Shown: positions 40,850 through 48,332 of the stretch, piece by piece
How the letters are laid out: each line of letters begins with the position of its first letter
How positions within the stretch are numbered: position 1 is the first letter of the stretch
Assembly (NCBI RefSeq): GCF_009299835.1
Contig: NZ_VKCZ01000021.1
Location: forward strand, 248,001 to 312,000
Length of the DNA: 64,000 bases
Direction: 5' to 3'
Source of the DNA: Microlunatus speluncae
GTDB lineage: Bacteria; Actinomycetota; Actinomycetes; Propionibacteriales; Propionibacteriaceae
The notes under the pieces: generated by a model
What the model was told of the DNA's origin: nothing
Seen by the model: only the letters and a program-made list of their open reading frames with translations
Database searches by the model: none
Program-made: the position numbers and the translations under genes

Positions 40850-41974
40850 TCAAGCAGACTGCTTCGACCCCAGCGACAGCCGCCGCTTGAACTCCTCGGT
40901 GAACAGCTTCTTCACCTCGGCGGAGTCGAGCATCCGGCCGGCGGTCTGCAACTTGCCCTGGGCGACCCGCTGGCAGACGGCGAGCCAGGCCTGGCCCATG
41001 GCGTAGGTGAAGGTCGAGGCGACGGCGGCGCCGATCGCACCGCCGGCGATCGTCCCGGCGCCGGGGATCAGCTTGAGCAGCCCGGTGACCGCGGCCCGGC
41101 CGCCCTGGGTGGCCGCCGTGGTCGACGCGACGGCCATCAGGGCCGCCCGCTCGAACTTGATCTGGTAGAGCTGAGCGATCTTGGCCATCATGCCGAGCTG
41201 GATCGGCACCAGCAGCGTCGCGTCGGCGAACGGGATCGGCGTCGCCGCCGCGGCGGCGGCACTGGTCGCGGCGACCGCTATGAACTTGTGCGCCTGCTGC
41301 GCCTTCCGAGCCTGATCAATGGTCTGCGCCGCGGTGAGGGCTCCTTCGACTCCTTCTGGCGCAACGCGAAAGGTGGCATCGAGGACTTCCTTCAGCCCAT
41401 GCGGCTGCTGCCCGGTGAACTCGTCGTAGCGGGCGTTGGTCAGGAACGGCCGACCGCCGGCGACCGGCAGCCCCTTGGCCATGATCATCTCGGCCAGCTG
41501 GACCGTGTCCGGGTGATAGCGACCGTCGCGCATCGGCACCTGGGTCAGCACCAGCACCACCGGCAGCCCAAGATCATCCAGCCGTTCGATGAACTCGGCC
41601 TCGGTGTCTTCGAACCGCCGGTCCATGCCGCGGACGCAGTACCAGGCGACGTGCAATTGCTCGCTCAGCGGCAGCTTGCGCATGTCCTTCATCGCCTTGT
41701 TCAGGTCGGAGATGATCGCCTTGTCGTCGCGACCGACCTCCAGCCCCTGGGTGTCGACGATGCCGAGATGGCCCACCTTGTCGAGATAGAGATGGCTGCC
41801 TTTGGTCACCGGCTCACCGATCCCGGTCCGCGCCACCTCCTCGCCGAAGATCGCGTTGATCAAGGTCGACTTGCCGACGCCGGTCTTGCCGAAGATCGCC
41901 AGATTGAAGCGGCCGAGGGCCGCCGACTGGCGATCGAATTCCTGCCGGAACGACTCCGTGAACGGGTCGATCAT
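40850..41974 (-). CDS. DUF697/YcjF-like membrane-associated GTPase
   Basis: The product is 374 residues. The GTPase domain has G1 IFGKTGVGKSTLINAIFG, G3 VDTQGLE and a nonstandard G4 (LTQVPMRD instead of NKxD). A C-terminal alanine-rich hydrophobic region (residues 235-330; AVAATSAAAAAATPIPFADA, GAGTIAGGAIGAAVASTF) resembles the DUF697 domain of YcjF-like proteins. A role in membrane remodelling or stress is only inferred. ATG 41974 has GGAGG 6 bases upstream. Confidence 0.85.
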   Translation of the reverse strand: MIDPFTESFRQEFDRQSAALGRFNLAIFGKTGVGKSTLINAIFGEEVARTGIGEPVTKGSHLYLDKVGHLGIVDTQGLEVGRDDKAIISDLNKAMKDMRKLPLSEQLHVAWYCVRGMDRRFEDTEAEFIERLDDLGLPVVLVLTQVPMRDGRYHPDTVQLAEMIMAKGLPVAGGRPFLTNARYDEFTGQQPHGLKEVLDATFRVAPEGVEGALTAAQTIDQARKAQQAHKFIAVAATSAAAAAATPIPFADATLLVPIQLGMMAKIAQLYQIKFERAALMAVASTTAATQGGRAAVTGLLKLIPGAGTIAGGAIGAAVASTFTYAMGQAWLAVCQRVAQGKLQTAGRMLDSAEVKKLFTEEFKRRLSLGSKQSA

Positions 41975-42098
41975 GGTCACCTCCACGATGCACCGATCTG
42001 GACGCGTCCAGCGTACGGTGCGGGCACCCCGGGAGCCGCGTGAGAGAACGTTCTCTGGCCAGGTGTCGACCCCGACGAACCCCCGGCTCGACCGCGGT

Positions 42099-42153
42099 GA
42101 CCCGTCAGTTCTGGTCCGACACGCCGCCAAAACCGGTGCACAACTGACGGGTC
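42099..42153. repeat. Intergenic inverted repeat (12-bp perfect arms)
   Basis: GACCCGTCAGTT (42099-42110) is complementary to AACTGACGGGTC (42142-42153); further partial pairing lies inside. It lies in the divergent gap between the GTPase and the solute-binding gene and resembles, in design, the other long hairpins in this window. Confidence 0.65.
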
Positions 42154-42196
42154 GGCGAAGTTCGGGGTGTTGACGGGGGTGGGTGGGGTTGTTACG

Positions 42197-42225
42197 TTGA
42201 CGCGAGAAACCGCTTTCTGTCGTAC
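42197..42225 (+). promoter_or_regulatory. Promoter with a LacI-type operator upstream of the sugar-binding protein
   Basis: TTGACG (42197-42202) is a -35; the weaker TCGTAC (42220-42225) would be the -10 at 17 bases. Between them GAAACCGCTTTC (42206-42217) fits the palindromic GAAAnCGnTTTC consensus of LacI-family regulators, so the gene is probably repressed by a sugar-responsive LacI protein encoded elsewhere. Confidence 0.65.
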
Positions 42226-42258
42226 CTCACCTCGTTCTCCTCGACCCGGAGTTGTGTC

Positions 42259-43557
42259 ATGTCGCCTGCCCTGTCCTCGCCGCGCCGGCTGCTCGCGCTG
42301 GCCGTCGTCCTCGTCGTCGCGCTGGCCGGGACCGGCTGTGGCCGGAACAGCGCCGGGCCGGCGGAGGACGGCACGACCACGTTGCGCTTCGCCTGGTGGG
42401 GCAACGAGAAGCGGGCGGCGGCGACGGAGCAGGCGCTGCGCGCCTTCGAGGCGGCCAACCCGGGGATCAAGGTCATCGGCGAGTCGACCGAGTTCAGCGC
42501 GTACTTCGACAAGCTGGCCACCGGCGTCGCCGCCGGCGACGCCCCGGACGTGTTCACCCTCGGCGGCGCCTATCCGGCCGAATACGCCGGCCGCGGGGCC
42601 CTGCTCGACCTCGGCACCGTCTCGGGCAGCCTCGACCTGGCGGCGCTGGACGAGTCGGCGCGGCAGAACGGGCAGGTGCAGGGCATCCAGTACGGGGTCT
42701 CGACCGGTGCCAACGCGCTGGCGATCGTCGCCAACCCGGCCGTCTTCAAGGCCGCCGGGGTCGACCTGCCGGACGACACGACCTGGACCTGGGACGACTA
42801 CGCCGCCCTCGCGACCAAGATCACCGAGAACAGCCCCAAGGGCAGCTACGGCACCGCGACCCCGCTCACCCACGACTCGCTGGACGCCTACGCCCGGCAG
42901 CGGGGCGAGTCCCTCTACACGGCCGACGGCAAGCTCGGCCTGACCGAACAGACGGTGAACTCCTTCTTCGACTTCTCGCTCCGGTTGATGAAGCAACAGG
43001 CCGCCCCGCCGGCCTCGATCACGGTCGAGGAGGAGGGCGCGAGCACCGAGCAGACCCTGATGGGCCGCGGCCAGGCCGGGATGATGCTGGCCTGGAGCAA
43101 CTCGATCGCGACGCTCAGCACCGCCACCGGCAGCGAGCTGAAGCTGCTCCGGCTGCCCGGCGAGACGCCGACCCCCGGCATCTGGCTGCAGTCCTCGCAG
43201 TACTACGCGATCTCGGCCAAGACCAAGCAGGCCGACGCCGCCGCGAAGCTGATCGACTTCCTGGTCGGCGACGAGCAGGCCGGCACGGTGCTGCTGACCG
43301 ACCGCGGCGTCCCGGCCAATCCGAAGATCCGGGCCGCGATCGCGCCGCAACTGGAGCCGGCCGGCCAGGCCGAGGTCAGCTACATCGACGGCATCGGCAA
43401 GATCGACTTCGCGCCCACCTTCATCGGCCCGGTCGGCTCGACCAAGGTGGCCGAGATCACCACCCGGGTCAGCACCGACGTCCTGTTCGAGCGGATCACC
43501 CCGGCCGAGGCCGCGAAGCAGTGGCTCACCGAGAGCCAGTCAGCGATCGCCGGGTGA
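42259..43557 (+). CDS. ABC transporter sugar-binding lipoprotein (family 1)
   Basis: The 432-residue lipoprotein has a lipobox LAGTGC and a mature extracellular solute-binding family 1 fold: LRFAWWGNEKRAAATEQALRAFEAANPGIKV, FSAYFDKLATGVAAGDAPDVFTL, and YGVSTGANALAIVANPAVFKAAGVDLP. This is a CUT1-type carbohydrate-binding subunit. No permease or ATPase genes follow; the next 840 bases are repeats, so it must partner with components elsewhere or is a residual gene. Sugar control is suggested by the LacI box. Confidence 0.93.
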   Translation: MSPALSSPRRLLALAVVLVVALAGTGCGRNSAGPAEDGTTTLRFAWWGNEKRAAATEQALRAFEAANPGIKVIGESTEFSAYFDKLATGVAAGDAPDVFTLGGAYPAEYAGRGALLDLGTVSGSLDLAALDESARQNGQVQGIQYGVSTGANALAIVANPAVFKAAGVDLPDDTTWTWDDYAALATKITENSPKGSYGTATPLTHDSLDAYARQRGESLYTADGKLGLTEQTVNSFFDFSLRLMKQQAAPPASITVEEEGASTEQTLMGRGQAGMMLAWSNSIATLSTATGSELKLLRLPGETPTPGIWLQSSQYYAISAKTKQADAAAKLIDFLVGDEQAGTVLLTDRGVPANPKIRAAIAPQLEPAGQAEVSYIDGIGKIDFAPTFIGPVGSTKVAEITTRVSTDVLFERITPAEAAKQWLTESQSAIAG

Positions 43558-43576
43558 CGGGGACCGTCGTCGGCGC

Positions 43577-43965
43577 ACGGACGTCGACCGGAGTCGAGAA
43601 ACGCGCCGGTCGCGCGTAGCCGTGGTTGCGCGGAAGTCGACACAGGTAGAGATGTTCGCGGTCGCAGGGCGGTTCGGAGCGCGGAACTCGCCACAGGTAG
43701 AGAAATGTGCGGTCGCGGAGGCGGTGGGCGTACGGAAATCGACCGGAGTCGGGAAACGCACGGTCGCCGAGGCAGTAGGCGTACAGAAGTCGACCGGGGT
43801 CGAGAAACCGCGCGGTCGCGGACGCTGAGAAACGCGCCGGTCACGCGCGGCCGTGGCGTGGGCGGAAGGCGACACCGATAGAGAGGCGCACGGTCGCGAA
43901 GCAGCGGGCATGCGGAAGTCGACCGAGGTGGAACTGCTCGCGGCCGTAGGAGCCGGTGGCTGTGC
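43577..43965. repeat. Degenerate 51-bp tandem repeat array
   Basis: Units read roughly CGGAAGTCGACCGGAGTCGA, then GAAACGCGCGGTCGC and a GGAGGCGGTGGGCGTA-like tail. Anchor GTCGAC-type positions fall at 43583, 43636, 43687, 43738 and 43789 (51-base steps), with further units near 43868 and 43918. A first-level pair (GAAACGCGCCGGTC...) recurs inside. Both strands have open frames with 17-residue periods, but no start signals. A separate unit lies at 48296. I found no gene in the 843-base gap 43558-44400. Confidence 0.8.
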
Positions 43966-44034
43966 GAAGCCGCCCGGCGGAGGGTCGCCGGTTGGAGGGA
44001 GACTCCGTTGGCCGTCGTCCTTGATCCGTGACAC

Positions 44035-44102
44035 CTTCGCCCCACCTTCTTCGCCTTTGCCCCACCTGTTGATGGGGCAAAGCGCGAGTACCTGGGGCGA
44101 AG
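44035..44102. repeat. Nested two-stem inverted repeat
   Basis: Outer arms CTTCGCCCCA (44035-44044) and TGGGGCGAAG (44093-44102) enclose inner arms CTTTGCCCCA (44055-44064) and TGGGGCAAAG (44073-44082), with equal 10-base spacers and an 8-base loop. The regular geometry suggests a structured RNA or multi-site operator. Confidence 0.8.
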
Positions 44103-44192
44103 ACGCGTTCAGTAGGAGGATTCGGGGCGGGGCCACTACCAGGAAGATCGCGGGAGGCACCCGGCCTGGCCCGTTTGGCCCGACTTGGCTCG

Positions 44193-44260
44193 TCTGCCCG
44201 CCCCTGTCCGGTCTGCCCGCCCCTGTCCGGTCTGCCCGCCCTGTCCGGTCTGTCCGCCCG
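44193..44260. repeat. 19-bp tandem repeat, about 3.5 copies
   Basis: TCTGCCCGCCCCTGTCCGG is repeated at 44193 and 44212 exactly, then as an 18-base variant at 44231 and a partial copy at 44249. It lies 140 bases before typA. Confidence 0.85.
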
Positions 44261-44400
44261 ACGCGCCCTACCCGACCAACCTGGGTCGGTCCACGAGCTT
44301 CATGAACTCAACTGAGGGCTCTCGCTGGTTTCGTTCCGTTCGAGAGGAACGGTTAGACTCACCGCGCCTTTCCTCCATCCTTTTACGGAAGTAGTCACGC

Positions 44401-46272
44401 ATGCCGCTCCGTCACGATCGCCGCAACGTCGCGATCGTCGCCCACGTCGATCATGGCAAGACCACCCTGGTCGACGCCATGCTCTGGCAGTCGGGCGTCT
44501 TCCGCGCGAACCAGGACGTGGAGAGCCGCGTGATGGATTCGATGGCCCTGGAGCGGGAGAAGGGCATCACCATCCTGGCCAAGAACACGGCGGTCGAGCA
44601 CCGGACGCCGGCCGGTGAGGATGTCGTGATCAACATCATCGACACTCCCGGTCACGCCGACTTCGGCGGCGAGGTGGAGCGCGGCCTGGAGATGGTCGAC
44701 GGGGTGCTGCTGCTGGTCGACGCGTCCGAGGGTCCGCTGCCGCAGACCAGGTTCGTGCTGCGCAAGGCGTTGGCCAAGAAGTTGCCGATCATCCTGGTGA
44801 TCAACAAGGTGGACCGGCCCGACGCCCGGATCGCCGAGGTCGTCGAGGAGACGTACGAACTCTTCCTGGATCTGCTCGACGACAGCGACACCAACGTGCT
44901 CGACTTCCCGGTGATCTACGCCAGCGCCCGCGCCGGCCGGGCCTCGCTGACCGCACCGGAGAACGGCGGGATGCCGGACAGCGAAAACCTCGCCCCGCTG
45001 TTCGCGACGATCATCGACCGGATCCCCGCCCCGAGCTACGTCGAGGGCGCCCCGCTGCAGGCCCACGTGACCAACCTGGACGCCTCGCCGTACCTGGGCC
45101 GGCTGGCGCTGTGCCGGATCGTCGCCGGCGAGCTGAAGCGCGGCCAGAGCGTCGCCTGGTGCCGCTCCGACGGCACCATCCGCAACGTCCGGCTGTCCGA
45201 GTTGTTGATCACCAAGGCCCTCGAGCGGGTGCCGGCCGACAGCGCCGGCCCGGGCGACATCGTCGCCATCGGTGGGATCGAGGAGATCACCATCGGCGAG
45301 ACGCTGGCCGATCCGGAGGACCCGCGGCCGCTGCCGTTGATCACCGTCGACGAGCCGAGCATCTCGATGACCATCGGCATCAACACCTCGCCGCTGGCCG
45401 GCCGCTCCGGCAAGAATCTCACCGCCCGGCTGGTCAAGGCCCGGCTGGACACCGAGCTGGTCGGCAACGTGTCGATCCGGGTCTTCCCGACCGAGCGGCC
45501 GGACACCTGGGAGGTCCAGGGCCGGGGCGAGCTGCAGTTGGCGATCTTGGTCGAGATGATGCGCCGGGAGAATTTCGAGCTGACCGTCGGCAAGCCGCAG
45601 GTCGTCACCCGCCAGATCGACGGCAAGCTGCACGAGCCGGTCGAACGGCTGACCATCGACGTGCCGGACGACTTCGTCGGCGTCGTCACCCAGCTGCTCG
45701 GGCTGCGGCGCGGCCGGCTGGAGCAGATGATCAACCACGGCACCGGCTGGGTGCGGATGGAATACCTCGTCCCGGCCCGTGGCCTGATCGGCTTCCGGAC
45801 CGAGTTCCTGACCGAGACCCGCGGCACCGGCCTGATGCACCACGTCTTCGAGGGCTACGAGCCCTGGGCCGGCGAGTTGCGGACCCGGCCGTCCGGATCA
45901 CTGGTGGCGGACCGGTCCGGCGCGGTCACCGCGTACGCCCTGTTCAGCCTGCAGGAGCGGGGCACCATGTTCGTCGGGCCCACCGTCGAGGTCTACGAGG
46001 GCATGATCGTCGGCGAGAACGCCCGCAGCGAGGACATGGACGTCAACCCGACCCGGGAGAAGAAGCTGACCAACGTCCGCTCCGCCACCGGTGACGAGCT
46101 GGAGCGACTGGTGCCGGCGAAGCTGATGGGCCTGGAGCAGGCGCTCGAGTTCTGCCGCGAGGACGAGTGCATCGAGGTCACCCCGGCCGCGGTCCGGATC
46201 CGGAAGGTGATCTTGTCCGCCGGTGAGCGGGCCAGGAGCCGCACCCGCGCACGCCCTGTTACTCAACCGTGA
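44401..46272 (+). CDS. typA: Ribosome-associated translational GTPase BipA/TypA
   Basis: BipA assists 50S assembly and stress-dependent translation. The 623-residue protein has G1 VAHVDHGKTTLVDAML, switch I ERVMDSMALEREKGITILAK, G3 IDTPGHADFGGEV, G4 VINKVDRPDA, and the C-terminal domain with GRGELQLAILVEMMRRE and RGLIGFRTEFLTETRGTGLM, all diagnostic. A TAGACT hexamer at 44354-44359 is a possible -10. Length and motif order are complete. Confidence 0.97.
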   Translation: MPLRHDRRNVAIVAHVDHGKTTLVDAMLWQSGVFRANQDVESRVMDSMALEREKGITILAKNTAVEHRTPAGEDVVINIIDTPGHADFGGEVERGLEMVDGVLLLVDASEGPLPQTRFVLRKALAKKLPIILVINKVDRPDARIAEVVEETYELFLDLLDDSDTNVLDFPVIYASARAGRASLTAPENGGMPDSENLAPLFATIIDRIPAPSYVEGAPLQAHVTNLDASPYLGRLALCRIVAGELKRGQSVAWCRSDGTIRNVRLSELLITKALERVPADSAGPGDIVAIGGIEEITIGETLADPEDPRPLPLITVDEPSISMTIGINTSPLAGRSGKNLTARLVKARLDTELVGNVSIRVFPTERPDTWEVQGRGELQLAILVEMMRRENFELTVGKPQVVTRQIDGKLHEPVERLTIDVPDDFVGVVTQLLGLRRGRLEQMINHGTGWVRMEYLVPARGLIGFRTEFLTETRGTGLMHHVFEGYEPWAGELRTRPSGSLVADRSGAVTAYALFSLQERGTMFVGPTVEVYEGMIVGENARSEDMDVNPTREKKLTNVRSATGDELERLVPAKLMGLEQALEFCREDECIEVTPAAVRIRKVILSAGERARSRTRARPVTQP

Positions 46273-46422
46273 CCGCTGTTCGCCTGAGAACGGTTCGCCA
46301 GCCGGCTGAGAATGGTTCAGGATTACCTAGCACGCAAGTGCCTTCAAAGTTGATGCAACCAACGGTCCTTCCCCACCGTAGTTGACGTACGGGCACATTG
46401 CTCCGCGGGACAGGGGGAAGAC

Positions 46423-47190
46423 ATGTTGAAGAAGTTGAGTCGCGTGATCGTGGGGATCGTCGCGGCTACGGCGCTCGGGATCGGGGTCTCCGCAGCGCCG
46501 GCGTTGGTGGCACCCTCACTGGTGACACCGGCCGCGGCGGCGACCTCGTACGTCGCCACCAAGTACGCCTCGCCCAAGTACGGCGAGCGGTCGAAGGACG
46601 TCACCGCGCTGCAGTTGCGCCTGGTCAAGGCGAAGGTCCTGGCCAAGAAGTACGTCACCGGCTACTACGCCACGAAGACCAAGGCGGCGGTCAAGAAGTT
46701 CCAGAAGAAGGTCCATTACAAGCAGACCGGCAAGGTGGACAAGAAGACCTGGAAGAAGCTGGTCCAGAAGACCGGCAAGATCGCGATCAAGAAGGCCAAG
46801 AAGGTCAGCAAGAAGCTCGATCGCCGCTGCAAGGCCAAGGGTGACGTGATCTGCGCCGACAAGACGCGGCACAAGCTCTACTACCTGAAGAGCGGCAAGA
46901 TCATGAAGACCCTGGACGCCCGCTTCGGCTGCTCCTCGAGCAAGACCCGGGAAGGCCGGTTCTCCGTTCTGCGCAAGAAGAAGCACGTGATCTCGAACCT
47001 CTACGGTTCGGCGATGCCGTACTCCATGTTCTTCAGCGGCGGCCAGGCCGTGCACTACTCCTCGGACTTCAAGGCCCGCGGCTACAACGGCTGCAGCCAC
47101 GGCTGCATCAACATCCGGGACAAGAAGGGCCTGATCTGGGTCTACAACCGAGTAGAGGTCGGCGACCCGGTGATCGTCTACCGCAGCTGA
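46423..47190 (+). CDS. L,D-transpeptidase with peptidoglycan-binding domain
   Basis: The 255-residue exported protein has a signal peptide (VIVGIVAATALGIGVSAAPA) and a lysine-rich PG_binding_1 domain (about 55-115). A YkuD L,D-transpeptidase domain ends in HYSSDFKARGYNGCSHGCINI, with His211, His226 and the catalytic Cys228. It cross-links peptidoglycan 3-3 or attaches proteins. Unusually basic for the family (many KK pairs), suggesting binding to anionic wall polymers. It is convergent with the hbhA-like gene across a hairpin. Confidence 0.92.
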   Translation: MLKKLSRVIVGIVAATALGIGVSAAPALVAPSLVTPAAAATSYVATKYASPKYGERSKDVTALQLRLVKAKVLAKKYVTGYYATKTKAAVKKFQKKVHYKQTGKVDKKTWKKLVQKTGKIAIKKAKKVSKKLDRRCKAKGDVICADKTRHKLYYLKSGKIMKTLDARFGCSSSKTREGRFSVLRKKKHVISNLYGSAMPYSMFFSGGQAVHYSSDFKARGYNGCSHGCINIRDKKGLIWVYNRVEVGDPVIVYRS

Positions 47191-47200
47191 CCCACCCCAA

Positions 47201-47262
47201 AACCCCGAGTTGTCAGACTCTCACCACGCTATAGCGTGGTCTGCTTCTGACAACTCGGGGTT
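47201..47262. repeat. Long hairpin, GAGTTGTCAGA family (17-bp arms plus inner palindrome)
   Basis: AACCCCGAGTTGTCAGA (47201-47217) pairs exactly with 47246-47262; inside, ACCACGCTATAGCGTGGT (47223-47240) is an 18-base perfect palindrome. The left half is the same sequence as 34207-34240. It lies between convergent genes. Confidence 0.9.
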
Positions 47263-47271
47263 GTTGGGGTT

Positions 47272-47799
47272 TCAGGCGGACGGCTTCTTGGTGGTGGACT
47301 TCTTGGCGGTACGGGGAGCGGCGGGGGTGGGGGTGGACTTGCCGGCCACCGACTCGCGCAGCTTGGTGACACCGTCCTGCAGGCGCTCCAGGACCGGGTC
47401 GAGCTGACCCGCGGCGTCACCGAGGGCGCCTTCGACACCGACCTTGCCGCGACCGGCCAGTTCGGCGTAGGCGGCGCCGGCCTTGGCCCGACCGGCATCG
47501 GCGTACTCACCGACCTTGACCAGCTGCTGCTTGGTGAATTCCGGCATGGTCCGGATTAGCTCCGGCAGCGACTTGCCGCCGAGCTCGCCGGTGGCCTCCG
47601 AGACCCGCTCGCCGGAGTAGCTGCGCAGCGCGGTGATCCGGTCGGTGACCAGCTGCCGGGACTCGTTCGCGACGGTCCGCAGCCGGTCGGCGACGACCTC
47701 GGTCAGTCCGGCGACCGCGTACAGCGGGGCCAGGTCGGAGGAGACCGCGGACTTCCGGGTCTGCTCGGTGATGCGCTTGCGCTTGGTGGTTTGGGCCAT
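47272..47799 (-). CDS. hbhA: Heparin-binding hemagglutinin-like protein
   Basis: A 175-residue, mostly helical protein with a central amphipathic coiled-coil region and a basic Ala/Pro/Lys tail (TPAAPRTAKKSTTKKPSA), resembling mycobacterial HBHA. Mycobacterial HBHA binds glycosaminoglycans through its Lys-rich C-terminus and is linked to lipid bodies and growth. No signal peptide, as in HBHA. ATG 47799 has AAGGAG 8 bases upstream, overlapping the end of the XRE regulator gene. The pairing with that regulator matches Rv0474-Rv0475. Confidence 0.8.
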   Translation of the reverse strand: MAQTTKRKRITEQTRKSAVSSDLAPLYAVAGLTEVVADRLRTVANESRQLVTDRITALRSYSGERVSEATGELGGKSLPELIRTMPEFTKQQLVKVGEYADAGRAKAGAAYAELAGRGKVGVEGALGDAAGQLDPVLERLQDGVTKLRESVAGKSTPTPAAPRTAKKSTTKKPSA

Positions 47800-47801
47800 G
47801 A

Positions 47802-48206
47802 TCATTTCTCCTTGGGTTCGTGGTCCGCTGGTTCTTCCTGGGCCTGCGCGTTTTCCTTCACGAAGGACGCGTAGACGTCGAGCAGCACCCGCTTCTGCCG
47901 CTCGTTGAGCGCCGAATCGGTGCGCACCGCGGTCTCGACGTCGAAGCTCTTCAGCTCGTTCTCGTCGAGGATCCCGGCGCGGACGTACAAGCTCTCGGCG
48001 GAGACCCGCAACGCCTTGGCGAGTTGCTGCAGCACCTCGGCCGACGGCTTGCGGAGCCCGCGTTCGATCTGACTCAGGTACGGGTTCGACACCCCGGCCT
48101 TGGCCGCGAGCTGCCGCAGTGACATCTCGGCCGTCCGCCGTTGTCCGGCGATGAACTCACCGAGCGAATCGATCCGATCGGCGAACGGGGGGCGCTTGCT
48201 GTCCAT
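47802..48206 (-). CDS. XRE-family regulator, Rv0474-like
   Basis: The 134-residue protein has a helix-turn-helix at FIAGQRRTAEMSLRQLAAKAGVSNPYLSQIERGLRKPSAEVLQQLAKALRVS, then a conserved ESLYVRAGILDENE region and a polar tail. It is adjacent to and upstream of the hbhA-like gene, as Rv0474 is to hbhA. I start it at ATG 48206 because CACTAT lies 7 bases upstream (leaderless); another ATG three codons earlier overlaps that -10. An 18-bp palindrome in its promoter is the probable autoregulatory site. Confidence 0.88.
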   Translation of the reverse strand: MDSKRPPFADRIDSLGEFIAGQRRTAEMSLRQLAAKAGVSNPYLSQIERGLRKPSAEVLQQLAKALRVSAESLYVRAGILDENELKSFDVETAVRTDSALNERQKRVLLDVYASFVKENAQAQEEPADHEPKEK

Positions 48207-48217
48207 GGCATCCATAG

Positions 48218-48235
48218 TGCTTGCAATTGCAAGCA
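48218..48235 (-). promoter_or_regulatory. Perfect palindrome filling the -35/-10 spacer of the regulator promoter
   Basis: TGCTTGCAATTGCAAGCA is an 18-base perfect palindrome. On the minus strand it lies between a -35-like TTGCAT and the -10 CACTAT (48219-48214), whose 17-base spacer it nearly fills. Extra half-site-like GCAA/TTGC sequences lie upstream. Strong autorepression by the XRE protein is the likeliest meaning. Confidence 0.8.
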
Positions 48236-48295
48236 GATGCAAACTCCGAGCTTGCGTGATGCTGGTCACGCCTGATCCCGGCCCGCGCAGGGGGC

Positions 48296-48324
48296 CGAAG
48301 TCGACCCCGGTCGAGAAACGCACC
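48296..48324. repeat. Single dispersed copy of the 51-bp array unit core
   Basis: GAAGTCGACCCCGGTCGAGA followed by AACGC matches the core of the array at 43577-43965. Its TCGACC-CC-GGTCGA part is palindromic. It lies between the XRE promoter and the flavin monooxygenase stop. Confidence 0.7.
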
Positions 48325-48332
48325 CAGCAGGG

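Noticed and set aside
43622..43828. Small frame with 17-residue repeats across the 51-bp array
   Set aside because: Periodic because the repeat length is a multiple of three; both strands are open, no ribosome binding site is present, and the same unit occurs singly at 48296 without an open frame.
43577..43965. CRISPR array
   Set aside because: Units are degenerate over their whole length with no constant-repeat/variable-spacer pattern, and there are no cas genes.
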